From NCBI GenBank assembly GCA_937907205.1, contig CALESE010000171.1:1-14994 (forward strand): a DNA stretch of 14,994 nucleotides, given 5' to 3'. Position numbers and translations under genes: made by a program. The notes below the pieces were generated by a model. The model saw only the letters and a program-made list of their open reading frames with translations, was not told the DNA's origin and ran no database searches. Within the stretch, counting starts at the first letter, position 1. Each line of letters begins with the position of its first letter. Positions 6,333-13,306 of this stretch are shown here, piece after piece. This DNA is from an uncultured Romboutsia sp. (lineage in GTDB: Bacteria > Bacillota > Clostridia > Peptostreptococcales > Peptostreptococcaceae).

Positions 6333-6941
6333 ATGAATGAACAATACTATGAAAAATTACTTAACATAAAGACTACTGGAGAACAAAGATGGGATAAGAA
6401 AAATATACATTATCATCCATATGAACCAACTTTATACAAAGCTTTAGAGGTTTTGTTTGACGATTATGGTTTAGAAAAAAATGATCATATAGTTGATTTC
6501 GGATGTGGAAAAGGTAGATTAAATTTTTATATAAATTATTTATATAATAGCTATGTAACTGGTATAGAAATGAATGAAATGTTTTATTATGAAGCTCTTG
6601 AAAATAAAAATAACTATTTAAAAAGAAATAAAAAGAGTGCAGATAAAATAAACTTTGAATGTTGTTTAGCACAAGATTATAAAATACAAAAAAATGATAA
6701 TAAGTTTTATTTTTTTAATCCATTTTCTATACAAATATTTACCAAAGTAGTAGAGAATATATTGATTTCTTTTGAGGAAAATCCAAGAAGTATAGATATA
6801 ATATTATACTATCCATCAGAAGACTATATTTACTATCTAGAATATGTAACTCCTTTTAGATTATTAAAAGATATTTTAATACCTAAGTTAAATAATAAAG
6901 ATGAACAAGAAAGATTTGTTATTTATAGATTAAATTATTAA
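6333..6941 (+). CDS. Class I SAM-dependent methyltransferase
   Basis: This 202-residue protein has SAM-binding motif I VDFGCGKGR at residues 54-62 and the acidic residue of the second strand at Glu79 (TGIEM). FFNPFS at 127-132 occupies the place of motif IV. An NPF/NPPF-type motif is typical of amino-group methyltransferases, but NPFS also occurs in small-molecule and uncharacterised enzymes, so the substrate is not assignable. There is no signal peptide and no DNA-recognition domain, and no restriction gene lies nearby. AAAGAGG at about 6319-6325 precedes the ATG. It is transcribed divergently from the cysteine-rich gene and alone. Confidence 0.75.
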   Translation: MNEQYYEKLLNIKTTGEQRWDKKNIHYHPYEPTLYKALEVLFDDYGLEKNDHIVDFGCGKGRLNFYINYLYNSYVTGIEMNEMFYYEALENKNNYLKRNKKSADKINFECCLAQDYKIQKNDNKFYFFNPFSIQIFTKVVENILISFEENPRSIDIILYYPSEDYIYYLEYVTPFRLLKDILIPKLNNKDEQERFVIYRLNY

Positions 6942-7012
6942 AGTAATATATTTCTATAAAAGTTTATAATAGATAAAGAAGGATATAAAACATTAGTAAT
7001 TATTTAATAAAT

Positions 7013-7053
7013 ATAAAAATGACGAACAGTTTTACATAGTCCGTCATTTTTAT
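7013..7053. terminator. Bidirectional terminator between methyltransferase and 184-residue protein genes
   Basis: A perfect 12-bp stem (7013-7024 with 7042-7053) encloses a 17-nt loop that can add two more pairs. A5 on the left and T5 on the right make it suitable for both strands. The minus-strand stop codon (7050-7052) lies in the right arm. The methyltransferase ends about 70 bases to the left. Confidence 0.8.
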
Positions 7054-7604
7054 ATTTTATTATATTCAAGTTGAATATACATATCATTTTTAAATTCTTT
7101 TAGTAATTTTACAATATCATTTATATTGTTGGGTAATTTTTCCGTTTCATAATTTAAATTATTATTAATTCTTGATATACCTTTTGAATAAGGTCTAGTT
7201 ATATAGCCAGTATCATAATGAAGTTCACCAATATTAAGATTTTTTGATGTTATTGTTAAATAAAGATTATAATCTTTATTTGGATTACCTACTTCATTAC
7301 TTTTATAAAAATGAATTGTATAAGCAGACCTAGTACCAACTGGTCCTATAATTTCAAAAGATTTCATTTCTATTCTTTTCAGAATCTCTTTAGCTAAAGG
7401 CTCTAGTATTTCTTTTGACCAATCTGGAGATTTTGTACTCTCATATTCAGTTGTAAGATTTATATATTTTTCTTTTAGAGCTTTTATCCTTGCTTCAGTT
7501 TTTATAATGGTAATATAAACTCTATCTCTTTTTTTCTTGTTATTAATCTTTTTATTAGAATAAGCCTTTATTATTGTATCTAATGTATTTATTTCCTTAT
7601 TCAT
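7050..7604 (-). CDS. Hypothetical protein, 184 residues, N-terminal coiled coil
   Basis: I do not recognise this protein. Residues 1-60 are lysine-rich and probably helical or coiled-coil (a KKKRDR patch near 23-28, then an amphipathic helix). Residues about 80-155 look like a beta-rich globular domain (EIIGPVGTRSAYTIHF, YNLYLTITSKNLNIGELHYDTG). The C-terminal 25 residues are helical. There is no signal peptide, membrane segment or cysteine. AGGAG (plus strand 7613-7617) lies 8 nt before the ATG, so the gene is probably expressed. Its style resembles orphan genes found in clostridial accessory regions and prophages, but no phage neighbour is present. Confidence 0.7.
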   Translation of the reverse strand: MNKEINTLDTIIKAYSNKKINNKKKRDRVYITIIKTEARIKALKEKYINLTTEYESTKSPDWSKEILEPLAKEILKRIEMKSFEIIGPVGTRSAYTIHFYKSNEVGNPNKDYNLYLTITSKNLNIGELHYDTGYITRPYSKGISRINNNLNYETEKLPNNINDIVKLLKEFKNDMYIQLEYNKI

Positions 7605-7641
7605 GTTCTAGTCTCCTGAATCCGTTTAAGTAAAAAATATC

Positions 7642-7671
7642 AATATATATTATATTTTAAAAGAAGTACAA
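7642..7671 (-). promoter_or_regulatory. Possible promoter of the 184-residue protein gene
   Basis: On the minus strand TTGTAC (7671 to 7666, 4/6) is followed after 18 bp by TATATT (7647 to 7642, 5/6), leaving a leader of about 32 nt. Such matches are easy to find by chance in DNA this AT-rich. Confidence 0.3.
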
Positions 7672-7869
7672 CTAATAGTAAATATAAAATCTTAATAATA
7701 TTAAAAGAGGATTTATGAAATTATTTATTGAATACAAATAGAAATATATGGATTATTAGGAATAATATAGTCTTTATTAGGAAAAATTAAATAATGAACA
7801 TAAAATATAGAAGCGCTAAACTTAATAACCATGTATATTATTTTAATTTTAGATATAAGGAGTATAAAT

Positions 7870-9825
7870 ATGACGGGTAAAAAACAAACAATAATTCAAA
7901 GCTCACTAGGTTCAGTATTTTCTGTTTTTAGTGAAGAAGAATTAGAAAAAATAACTAATAATGAAAGAAATAAAATTGCTATATCAGGAAAAATTAATAA
8001 TCCTGGTATAGTAGAAGTAGAAGAAGGTGCAACACTAGTAGATATAATAAATAGTGCAGGAGGATTATTGAATAATAAACCTTTTAAAGCAGCTCAACTT
8101 GGAATGCCTTTTGGAGGATTTTTAACTGAAGATAGCTTAAGTAAGCCGTTAGATTTTAAATTATTTCATAAGGGCGTTAGTAGAACTATAATTATACTTT
8201 CAGAAGAAGATTGTATAGTTCAATATGCAAAATTTTATATAGAGTTTTTAGTTAGTAAGTTAGAAAAAGATGTTAGTGAAATAGAAGAAGAAAAATATAA
8301 AAGCTATGGATTAGTAAAACCAGAAATAATAAAAATGTGGAAAATATTAGATAGAATAAGTAAAGGTAGATCTAATATGCGAGATATATATCTATTAAGA
8401 GAACTTGCAAGTACTGTAAAATCTAGGTTACATCAAGAACATAATATAATGGAAGAAATAATAGATAATTTTTATCATGAGATCGGAGAACATATAGAAG
8501 AAAATAGATGTTATACTGCACAGTGCAATCATCTTGTAAAATTAACGATTACAGATAAATGTATTGGGTGTGGTGCATGTAAGAGAGCTTGCCCTGTAGA
8601 TTGTATAGAAGGTAAACCTAAAACACATCATCATATTGATTATAATAGATGTACCCATTGTGGACAATGTATAGCTGCATGCCCAGTAAATGCAATTACT
8701 GCTGGAGATAATACATTTAAATTACTAAGAGATTTAGCAACACCAAACAAATTAGTAATAACTCAGATGGCACCAGCTGTAAGAGTAGCGATAGGAGAGG
8801 CATTTGGATTTGAACCCGGAACAAATGTTGAAAATAAAGTAGCAGCAGCCCTTAGAAAACTAGGTGTAGACTATGTATTTGATACTACATGGGCAGCTGA
8901 TTTAACTATCATGGAAGAAGCTGCTGAATTACAAGATAGAGTTGAGAGATATATTGCAGGTGATGAAAATGTAAGGCTTCCAATATTAACTTCTTGTTGT
9001 CCTGCATGGGTTAAATTTATAGAACAAAATTATGGAGATATGCTTGATGTACCTTCATCAGTTAAATCACCAATGCAGATGTTTGCAACTGTAGCTAAAG
9101 ATTTATGGGCAAGAGAAAGAGGTTATGAAAGGGATGAAGTAGCATCAGTTGCTATAATGCCTTGTATTGCAAAAAAATATGAAGCTTCTAGACCAGAGTT
9201 TTCAAGAGGGCTTAATTATGATGTTGATTATGTAATAACAACTAGAGAACTTATAGAACTATTTAAAGAATCTGGTATTGATTTAAAAGAAATAGAAGGT
9301 GAAGAAATAGATCAAGTACTAGGAGAATATACAGGTGCAGGAATTATATTTGGTAGAACTGGTGGGGTTATAGAAGCAGCTACAAGAACTGCTGTTGAAA
9401 AAATGACTGGTAAAAGGATTGATAATATAGAGTTTGAATGTCTTAGAGGATGGGAAAGTTTTAGAAGTTGTGAACTTGAAGTAGGAGATCTTAAACTTAG
9501 AATAGGTGTTACTTACGGACTTAGGGAAGCTGCTAGGATGCTAGATAAAATAAGATCAGGAGAAGAATTTTATCATGCAATAGAAATTATGGCTTGTGCA
9601 GGAGGATGTGTAGGCGGTGGTGGACAGCCAAAAGCAAGAAAAAGGGATGAAGTACTACAAAAAAGAGCAGAGGGCTTAAATAATATAGACAGATCATTAC
9701 CATTTAGAAGGTCTAATGAAAATACAGAGGTATTAGCAATATATGATAAATACTTAGACCATCCATTAAGTAATAAAGCTCATGAGCTTCTTCATACTAA
9801 ATATTTTGTAAGGGTTAAGAAATAA
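7870..9825 (+). CDS. [FeFe] hydrogenase fused to a NuoF/HydB-like C-terminal region
   Basis: This is a 651-residue, probably soluble hydrogenase interconverting protons and H2. In order it has: an SLBB domain (about 34-100, SGKINNPGIVEV...); a helical region resembling the N3 [4Fe-4S] domain of NuoF/HydB (about 110-210) but without the CGxCxPCR and CxLG ligands; two [4Fe-4S] motifs (C231/C234/C237/C241 and C261/C264/C267/C271); the H-cluster domain; and a small-subunit-like tail (about 590-646). H-cluster motifs are TSCCPAW (374-380), MPCIAKKYE (430-438) and EIMACAGGCVGGGGQP (572-587). Cluster ligands are Cys377, Cys432, Cys576 and Cys580, and Cys376 is the expected proton-relay cysteine. The ATG at 7870 follows AAGGAG (7857-7862) by 7 nt. 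An ATG at 7831 has no ribosome site. The NADH/FMN domain of NuoF is absent, so ferredoxin is a likelier partner. The gene stands alone, with no maturases nearby. Confidence 0.93.
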   Translation: MTGKKQTIIQSSLGSVFSVFSEEELEKITNNERNKIAISGKINNPGIVEVEEGATLVDIINSAGGLLNNKPFKAAQLGMPFGGFLTEDSLSKPLDFKLFHKGVSRTIIILSEEDCIVQYAKFYIEFLVSKLEKDVSEIEEEKYKSYGLVKPEIIKMWKILDRISKGRSNMRDIYLLRELASTVKSRLHQEHNIMEEIIDNFYHEIGEHIEENRCYTAQCNHLVKLTITDKCIGCGACKRACPVDCIEGKPKTHHHIDYNRCTHCGQCIAACPVNAITAGDNTFKLLRDLATPNKLVITQMAPAVRVAIGEAFGFEPGTNVENKVAAALRKLGVDYVFDTTWAADLTIMEEAAELQDRVERYIAGDENVRLPILTSCCPAWVKFIEQNYGDMLDVPSSVKSPMQMFATVAKDLWARERGYERDEVASVAIMPCIAKKYEASRPEFSRGLNYDVDYVITTRELIELFKESGIDLKEIEGEEIDQVLGEYTGAGIIFGRTGGVIEAATRTAVEKMTGKRIDNIEFECLRGWESFRSCELEVGDLKLRIGVTYGLREAARMLDKIRSGEEFYHAIEIMACAGGCVGGGGQPKARKRDEVLQKRAEGLNNIDRSLPFRRSNENTEVLAIYDKYLDHPLSNKAHELLHTKYFVRVKK

Positions 9826-9827
9826 TA

Positions 9828-9862
9828 AATAGGTTCTCTATATTTTATAGAGAGCCTATTTG
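9828..9862 (+). terminator. Terminator of the hydrogenase gene
   Basis: A 15-bp stem (9828-9842 with 9846-9860, one G-U wobble) with a 3-nt loop lies 2 bases after the stop codon. The T-run after it is weak (TTTGTATT), so termination may be incomplete. Confidence 0.7.
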
Positions 9863-9975
9863 TATTGAAACTACAATGGGATATAAAAAATAATATATAT
9901 GAAAAAATTAATATAATTATGGTATTATAATATGAGAAATACAATTGCTAAAAATATAATATGTTAGGAGAAAAT

Positions 9976-10251
9976 ATGAAAGAATTAAATTTTGATAAGA
10001 GGGTTAAAATTGCAGCTATAATATCTATAATATGTAATATATGTCCATTTTTAGGTATAACTTTATCATTAATATTAAAAAATAAAATTATACTGATAAT
10101 ATCAGTTATTTTATATATTATATTAAAAATTATTGATAAATATATTTGGAGATGTCCAAATTGCAATAATAAGCTTCCAAAAGGAAGTGTTGATAATGTA
10201 AAGTTTTGCTCAAATTGTAACTTTGAACTAAAAATGCAATCACATCAATAA
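9976..10251 (+). CDS. Small membrane protein with C-terminal zinc ribbon
   Basis: This is a 91-residue protein. Two hydrophobic segments (about 12-34 and 38-53) form a helical hairpin. They are followed by a zinc-ribbon-like tail: CPNC at 60-63 and CSNC at 78-81, a CX2C-X14-CX2C spacing. The architecture matches small uncharacterised zinc-ribbon membrane proteins of Firmicutes, and the function is unknown. The ATG at 9976 is preferred to the one at 9961 because AGGAG lies between them, 6 nt before 9976. A possible TATAAT is at 9926-9931 without a clear -35. The stop codon lies in the loop of the following terminator. Confidence 0.75.
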   Translation: MKELNFDKRVKIAAIISIICNICPFLGITLSLILKNKIILIISVILYIILKIIDKYIWRCPNCNNKLPKGSVDNVKFCSNCNFELKMQSHQ

Positions 10252-10263
10252 GATGTGATTTTT
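10238..10263 (+). terminator. Terminator overlapping the end of the zinc-ribbon gene
   Basis: A perfect 9-bp stem (10238-10246 with 10252-10260), a 5-nt loop holding most of the stop codon and a following T-run form a compact intrinsic terminator. Confidence 0.75.
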
Positions 10264-10281
10264 ATAATGTATAAGGAGAAA

Positions 10282-10328
10282 ATAATTAAAAAAAGTATGT
10301 GATTTAATCACATACTTTTTTTAATTAT
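10282..10328. terminator. Perfect 23-bp inverted repeat, bidirectional terminator
   Basis: Bases 10282-10304 and 10306-10328 are exact reverse complements around one central base. A7 on the left and T7 on the right flank a GTATGTGAT core, so either strand would give a strong intrinsic terminator. It ends the minus-strand 69-residue gene (stop at 10344-10346) and backs up the terminator at 10238-10263, with which it shares the word ATGTGATT. Confidence 0.85.
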
Positions 10329-10343
10329 AAATGGTTGTTTTAG

Positions 10344-10553
10344 TTAAATAAATTCAATAGACTTAACATTATTTTTATTTATAGAAATAGCACTACCTAA
10401 ATCTCTACCAGATAAAGTAAGTAGATTTACATCACAACTATTATTAAATAAATGCATCCATTCTACTAATGAACTAAAGTTTCTTACACTATTTTTTTCT
10501 ATTATTCTTACAAAATCATTTTTAAAAGTTATTTTTATCTTATCTTTATTCAT
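10344..10553 (-). CDS. Hypothetical protein, 69 residues
   Basis: I do not recognise this small protein. It lacks membrane segments and signal peptide. It appears to alternate strand, helix (about 27-38, SLVEWMHLF) and strands (DVNLLTLSG, SAISINKNNVKSIEFI), consistent with a small alpha/beta or beta-barrel fold. AGAAGGTG lies 5 nt before the ATG and supports real translation. A perfect 18-base AT palindrome (10573-10590) lies upstream of its start and may be an operator. It is convergent with the zinc-ribbon membrane protein and divergent from the small frameshifted frame and the 281-residue membrane protein. Confidence 0.6.
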   Translation of the reverse strand: MNKDKIKITFKNDFVRIIEKNSVRNFSSLVEWMHLFNNSCDVNLLTLSGRDLGSAISINKNNVKSIEFI

Positions 10554-10856
10554 ATTTTCACCTTCTATAATAATTATTTATATAAATAATCTATAAACAC
10601 TTGTTTTAATAGATTTAATTAATAATAATAATATCAGTTTTTTTTAATAAAAAATAGTCTATTTATATTCTAAACAATATATATTAAATACAATTTAATA
10701 TTAGGAGGATATTAATGGTAAAATAGAAATTTTGTATATATATGATATAAATGTAATTTATAAACATAAGAATAAAAAATATAAAGATAAAAATATTAGT
10801 ACAATACTAAAGCTATATATTAGAAAATAAAAGGGATATTGAGATGGAGTAGGGGA
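10554..10856. other. AT-rich intergenic stretch with a palindrome and a broken small gene
   Basis: About 300 bases without an intact gene separate the divergent 69-residue and 281-residue genes. The stretch holds an 18-base palindrome at 10573-10590 and a possible plus-strand promoter (TTGTTT at 10601-10606, AATAAT at 10624-10629). It also holds the ribosome site AGGAGG at 10703-10708 of a small frame that looks frameshifted. I see no tRNA, riboswitch or terminator in it. Confidence 0.5.
10715..10830 (+). pseudogene. Small frameshifted reading frame with a strong ribosome site
   Basis: AGGAGG (10703-10708) lies 6 nt before ATG GTA AAA TAG, so the frame stops after three codons. The +1-shifted frame from 10723 stays open for 35 codons to TAA at 10828-10830. 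One extra A in the AAAA run (10720-10723) would restore a 38-residue, lysine- and tyrosine-rich peptide. It may be a recent pseudogene, a slippage-regulated peptide, a sequencing error or chance. It ends 26 bases before the membrane protein start at 10857, so its translation could affect that gene. Confidence 0.35.
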
Positions 10857-11702
10857 ATGTTTCAGATAATTTACGAAAAAAGGTGGCAATTATTATTATT
10901 ATGTATAATAATAAGGATAATCCAAAAAATATTAAATAAAAAAGATCAAGAGTTATTAACTTCAAAGCATCAGATTGTTTATTATAGTAAAGTGTTGTAT
11001 ATAAGAGGTCTAAGGAAATCTTTAACTATAATGTATATGTATTTAACAATTAGAATGATAAGTATGATTTTTATTAAAAATACATATATAAATATAATAG
11101 AATATTTTATAATTACTTCAATACTAATGATTTACATAAAAAACTTAAAAAGGAAATATATAATAAGCGTAAATAATAAACAAATAGATAAAAATATACC
11201 AATTATCATAAATAAAATAATAGTATTAATTTTATCTATAGGATTTATATATTATACAAGTAGTTATTTTTCAAATATATTCGATAATAACTCAGATATA
11301 TCAATGAAAGTGTCTGATTACCATTACAATATAACGAAAGATGAAAATGGATTAAAAGTAATTGAAGTTAGTTTTGGTAATGATAATTATATGATGAGTC
11401 AAATAAATGAGAGAAATTATAAATATATAGATGAGTTTTTGTCATTAACAAAATCTATAATTAATTATAAAATTATAAAAGTATATTTTGTATCATTTTT
11501 TATATTTTTAGCACTACTTTTAATTAGTCAAACAACACTTAAAAATTTTAAATTTCAATTAAATTCTTATATATCAGATTTTATTATATTATTAATGCTA
11601 CTTTCTTTAGTAGTAATATGTGATACATCTATAGATGATAAGAGAGAAAATTTAAATATATATTTTCATAAATATATGGCTAAAAATGATATGTTTTATT
11701 AA
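10857..11702 (+). CDS. Multi-pass membrane protein of unknown function
   Basis: This is a 281-residue protein that I do not recognise. Predicted membrane segments are at about 11-27, 56-73, 78-95, 114-134, 206-224 and 238-256. A polar segment of about 70 residues (135-205, with NNSDISMKVSDYHYNITKDE) lies between the fourth and fifth and may be an extracytoplasmic domain. The N-terminus is basic. The ATG at 10857 has GGAG (10846-10849) 7 nt upstream. An alternative TTG at 10839 adds six residues but has a poorly placed ribosome site. Base composition is even more AT-rich than the neighbours, and codons are dominated by ATA, AAA and TTA. The stop codon lies inside the following hairpin. Confidence 0.65.
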   Translation: MFQIIYEKRWQLLLLCIIIRIIQKILNKKDQELLTSKHQIVYYSKVLYIRGLRKSLTIMYMYLTIRMISMIFIKNTYINIIEYFIITSILMIYIKNLKRKYIISVNNKQIDKNIPIIINKIIVLILSIGFIYYTSSYFSNIFDNNSDISMKVSDYHYNITKDENGLKVIEVSFGNDNYMMSQINERNYKYIDEFLSLTKSIINYKIIKVYFVSFFIFLALLLISQTTLKNFKFQLNSYISDFIILLMLLSLVVICDTSIDDKRENLNIYFHKYMAKNDMFY

Positions 11703-11745
11703 AATATTCATATGTATAAAATTATATATGAATATTTTAATAAAA
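11694..11745. terminator. 20-bp inverted repeat ending the membrane protein gene
   Basis: Bases 11694-11713 and 11726-11745 are perfectly complementary around a 12-nt loop. The stem is almost all A-T. It spans the stop codon (11700-11702) and ends 2 bases before the Rex-type operator of the next gene. It is a probable terminator and insulates the NADH oxidase promoter. Confidence 0.6.
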
Positions 11746-11747
11746 AT

Positions 11748-11765
11748 TTGTTTAGTTATTAACAA
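11748..11765. promoter_or_regulatory. Rex-type operator of the NADH oxidase gene
   Basis: TTGTTTAGTTATTAACAA fits the clostridial Rex consensus TTGTTAANNNNTTAACAA at 13 of 14 informative positions. Rex represses target genes when NADH/NAD+ is low and releases DNA when NADH rises, which suits an NADH-consuming enzyme. The site covers the likely -35 region (TTATTA, 11756-11761), 17 bp before the TATAAT at 11779-11784. Direct regulation is inferred. Confidence 0.65.
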
Positions 11766-11784
11766 GAAGGGTATATTATATAAT
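11756..11784 (+). promoter_or_regulatory. Promoter of the NADH oxidase gene
   Basis: A perfect TATAAT at 11779-11784 has a weak -35 (TTATTA, 11756-11761) at 17-bp spacing. The -35 is embedded in the Rex-type operator. Transcription would start near 11791, inside the second Rex-like repeat. Confidence 0.5.
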
Positions 11785-11800
11785 GTTAATAAATTATCAA
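11783..11800. promoter_or_regulatory. Second, weaker Rex-like repeat
   Basis: ATGTTAA-TAAA-TTATCAA matches the 7-4-7 Rex pattern at 12 of 14 informative positions. It begins within the -10 hexamer and covers the likely transcription start. Its centre is 35 bp from that of the first site. It could be a second binding site, but a two-mismatch match in AT-rich DNA may be chance. Confidence 0.35.
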
Positions 11801-11841
11801 TTTGTTTTAAGATTATATAAATATTAGTGGAGGTAATTTCT

Positions 11842-13170
11842 ATGAAAATTGTCGTTGTAGGTTGTACACATGCAGGAACTGCTGCAGTAGTTAATATGAA
11901 GGAGCTTTACCCAAATAGTCAAATAACTATATATGAGAAAAATGATAATATTTCATTTTTATCATGTGGTATAGCTTTAAGTGTAGGTAACGTTGTTACA
12001 GATGTACAAAAATTATTTTATAACTCACCAGAAAATTTAGCTTCTCAAGGTATTATAACTAATATGAAGCATGAAGTTTTAGATATAGATTTTGATAATA
12101 AAACACTATCAGTTAATAATTTAACTACAGGAGAAACTTTTGAAGATACATATGATAAGTTGGTACTTACATTAGGTTCTTGGCCAATTGTTCCTAAATT
12201 TGAAGGTGGTGAATTAGAAAATATAGTATTATGTAAAAATTATGATCATGCAAAAACTATAATAGATAAAACACCAGACGCTCAAAATGTTGTAGTTATA
12301 GGAGCAGGGTACATAGGCGTTGAGCTTGCAGAAGCTTTTGAAATGAAAAATAAAAATGTTACCCTTATTGATGCTGAAGATAGAATAATGGCAAAATATT
12401 TAGATAAAGAATTTACTGACATGGCAGAAGCTGAATTTACTAAAAGAGGCGTTAATTTAGTATTAGGTCAAAAAGTGCAAAAATTTGAAGGGAATGGCAA
12501 AGTTTCTAAAGTTGTAACAGATAAAGGTGAATATGAAGCTGATTTAGTTGTTTTATGCATAGGATTTGCTCCAAATACAAATCTAGTTAAAGGTAAACTA
12601 GATACATTACCAAATGGTGCTATAATAATAGATGAATATATGAGAACTAGCAAGGAAGATGTTTTCGCAGCTGGAGATTGTTGTGTAGTTAGATTTAATC
12701 CAGCAAATGAAAATAGATATATACCATTAGCTACAAATGCAGTTAGAATGGGTACTTTAGTTGCTAAAAACTTACTAAATCCAACTTTAAAATATATGGG
12801 TACTCAAGGTACTTCAGGAATAAAAATATATGATTTATGTATAGCTTCAACAGGTCTTACAGAAGAAGAAGCAAAAAAGACTACTTCATTAAATGTTTCT
12901 TCAGTAACAGTTATAGATAATTATAGACCAGAATTTATGCCTACCTTTGAAGAGGCTAAATTAACTTTAGTATATGATAAAGATAGTAGAAAGGTAGTTG
13001 GAGGACAAATAATATCTAAAATAGATTTAACTCAGTTTATGAATACATTATCAGTAGTGATACAAAATGAAATGACTATTGAAGAGTTAGCAATAACTGA
13101 TTTCTTCTTCCAACCGCATTTTAATAAACCATGGAGTTTATTAAATATAGCTGCATTAAAAGCTTTATAA
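11842..13170 (+). CDS. nox: NADH oxidase, Nox/Npx-type flavoprotein
   Basis: This is a 442-residue FAD enzyme of the pyridine nucleotide-disulfide oxidoreductase family. It most resembles NADH oxidases that reduce O2, usually to water, with NADH. FAD is bound by GCTHAG (7-12, with the active-site His10) and FAAGDC (275-280). Cys42 in SCG is the redox cysteine that forms a sulfenic acid in Nox/Npx enzymes. NAD is bound by GAGYIGVE (154-161) with acidic Asp177, favouring NADH over NADPH. The GTQGTSGIK segment (320-328) is typical of Nox. CoA-disulfide reductase and NADH peroxidase are close alternatives. The ATG at 11842 follows TGGAGGT by 7 nt and is preferred to the GTG at 11827. The Rex-type operator upstream suggests induction when NADH builds up. 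In an anaerobe the likely role is oxygen removal and NAD+ recycling. Confidence 0.88.
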   Translation: MKIVVVGCTHAGTAAVVNMKELYPNSQITIYEKNDNISFLSCGIALSVGNVVTDVQKLFYNSPENLASQGIITNMKHEVLDIDFDNKTLSVNNLTTGETFEDTYDKLVLTLGSWPIVPKFEGGELENIVLCKNYDHAKTIIDKTPDAQNVVVIGAGYIGVELAEAFEMKNKNVTLIDAEDRIMAKYLDKEFTDMAEAEFTKRGVNLVLGQKVQKFEGNGKVSKVVTDKGEYEADLVVLCIGFAPNTNLVKGKLDTLPNGAIIIDEYMRTSKEDVFAAGDCCVVRFNPANENRYIPLATNAVRMGTLVAKNLLNPTLKYMGTQGTSGIKIYDLCIASTGLTEEEAKKTTSLNVSSVTVIDNYRPEFMPTFEEAKLTLVYDKDSRKVVGGQIISKIDLTQFMNTLSVVIQNEMTIEELAITDFFFQPHFNKPWSLLNIAALKAL

Positions 13171-13237
13171 GATACTAAAAATTTAACTTAGGAATATATT
13201 TACAATATAAACAAGTAATATATTACAAATACTATCA

Positions 13238-13280
13238 ATATAAATAAAGACATGATATTATTTCATGTCTTTATTTATAT
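13238..13280. terminator. 18-bp inverted repeat between nox and the alpha/beta hydrolase
   Basis: Bases 13238-13255 and 13263-13280 pair perfectly around a 7-nt loop, with AAATAAAG on the left and CTTTATTT on the right of a GACATGA core. It probably ends nox transcription and could work on either strand. It lies 67 bases after the nox stop codon and 26 bases before the next gene. Confidence 0.7.
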
Positions 13281-13306
13281 AAAAATATAACTGTGAGGTA
13301 TATAAT

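Noticed and set aside
6333..6941. DNA methyltransferase of a restriction or phage-defence system
   Set aside because: The protein is short with no target-recognition domain, and there is no nuclease or other defence gene beside it. NPFS alone is not sufficient.
9860..9876. TTGTA...TACAA inverted repeat after the hydrogenase terminator
   Set aside because: Only a 5-bp stem with a 7-base gap and no promoter context. It does not fit the Rex consensus.
10565..10579. PerR-like box (CTATAATAATTATTT) upstream of the 69-residue gene
   Set aside because: Only 11 of 14 positions match TTATAATNATTATAA, and such matches are common by chance in this very AT-rich stretch.
13215..13226. 12-base palindrome GTAATATATTAC between nox and the alpha/beta hydrolase
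   Set aside because: Short, AT-only in its centre, not placed on a recognisable promoter, and expected by chance at this base composition.
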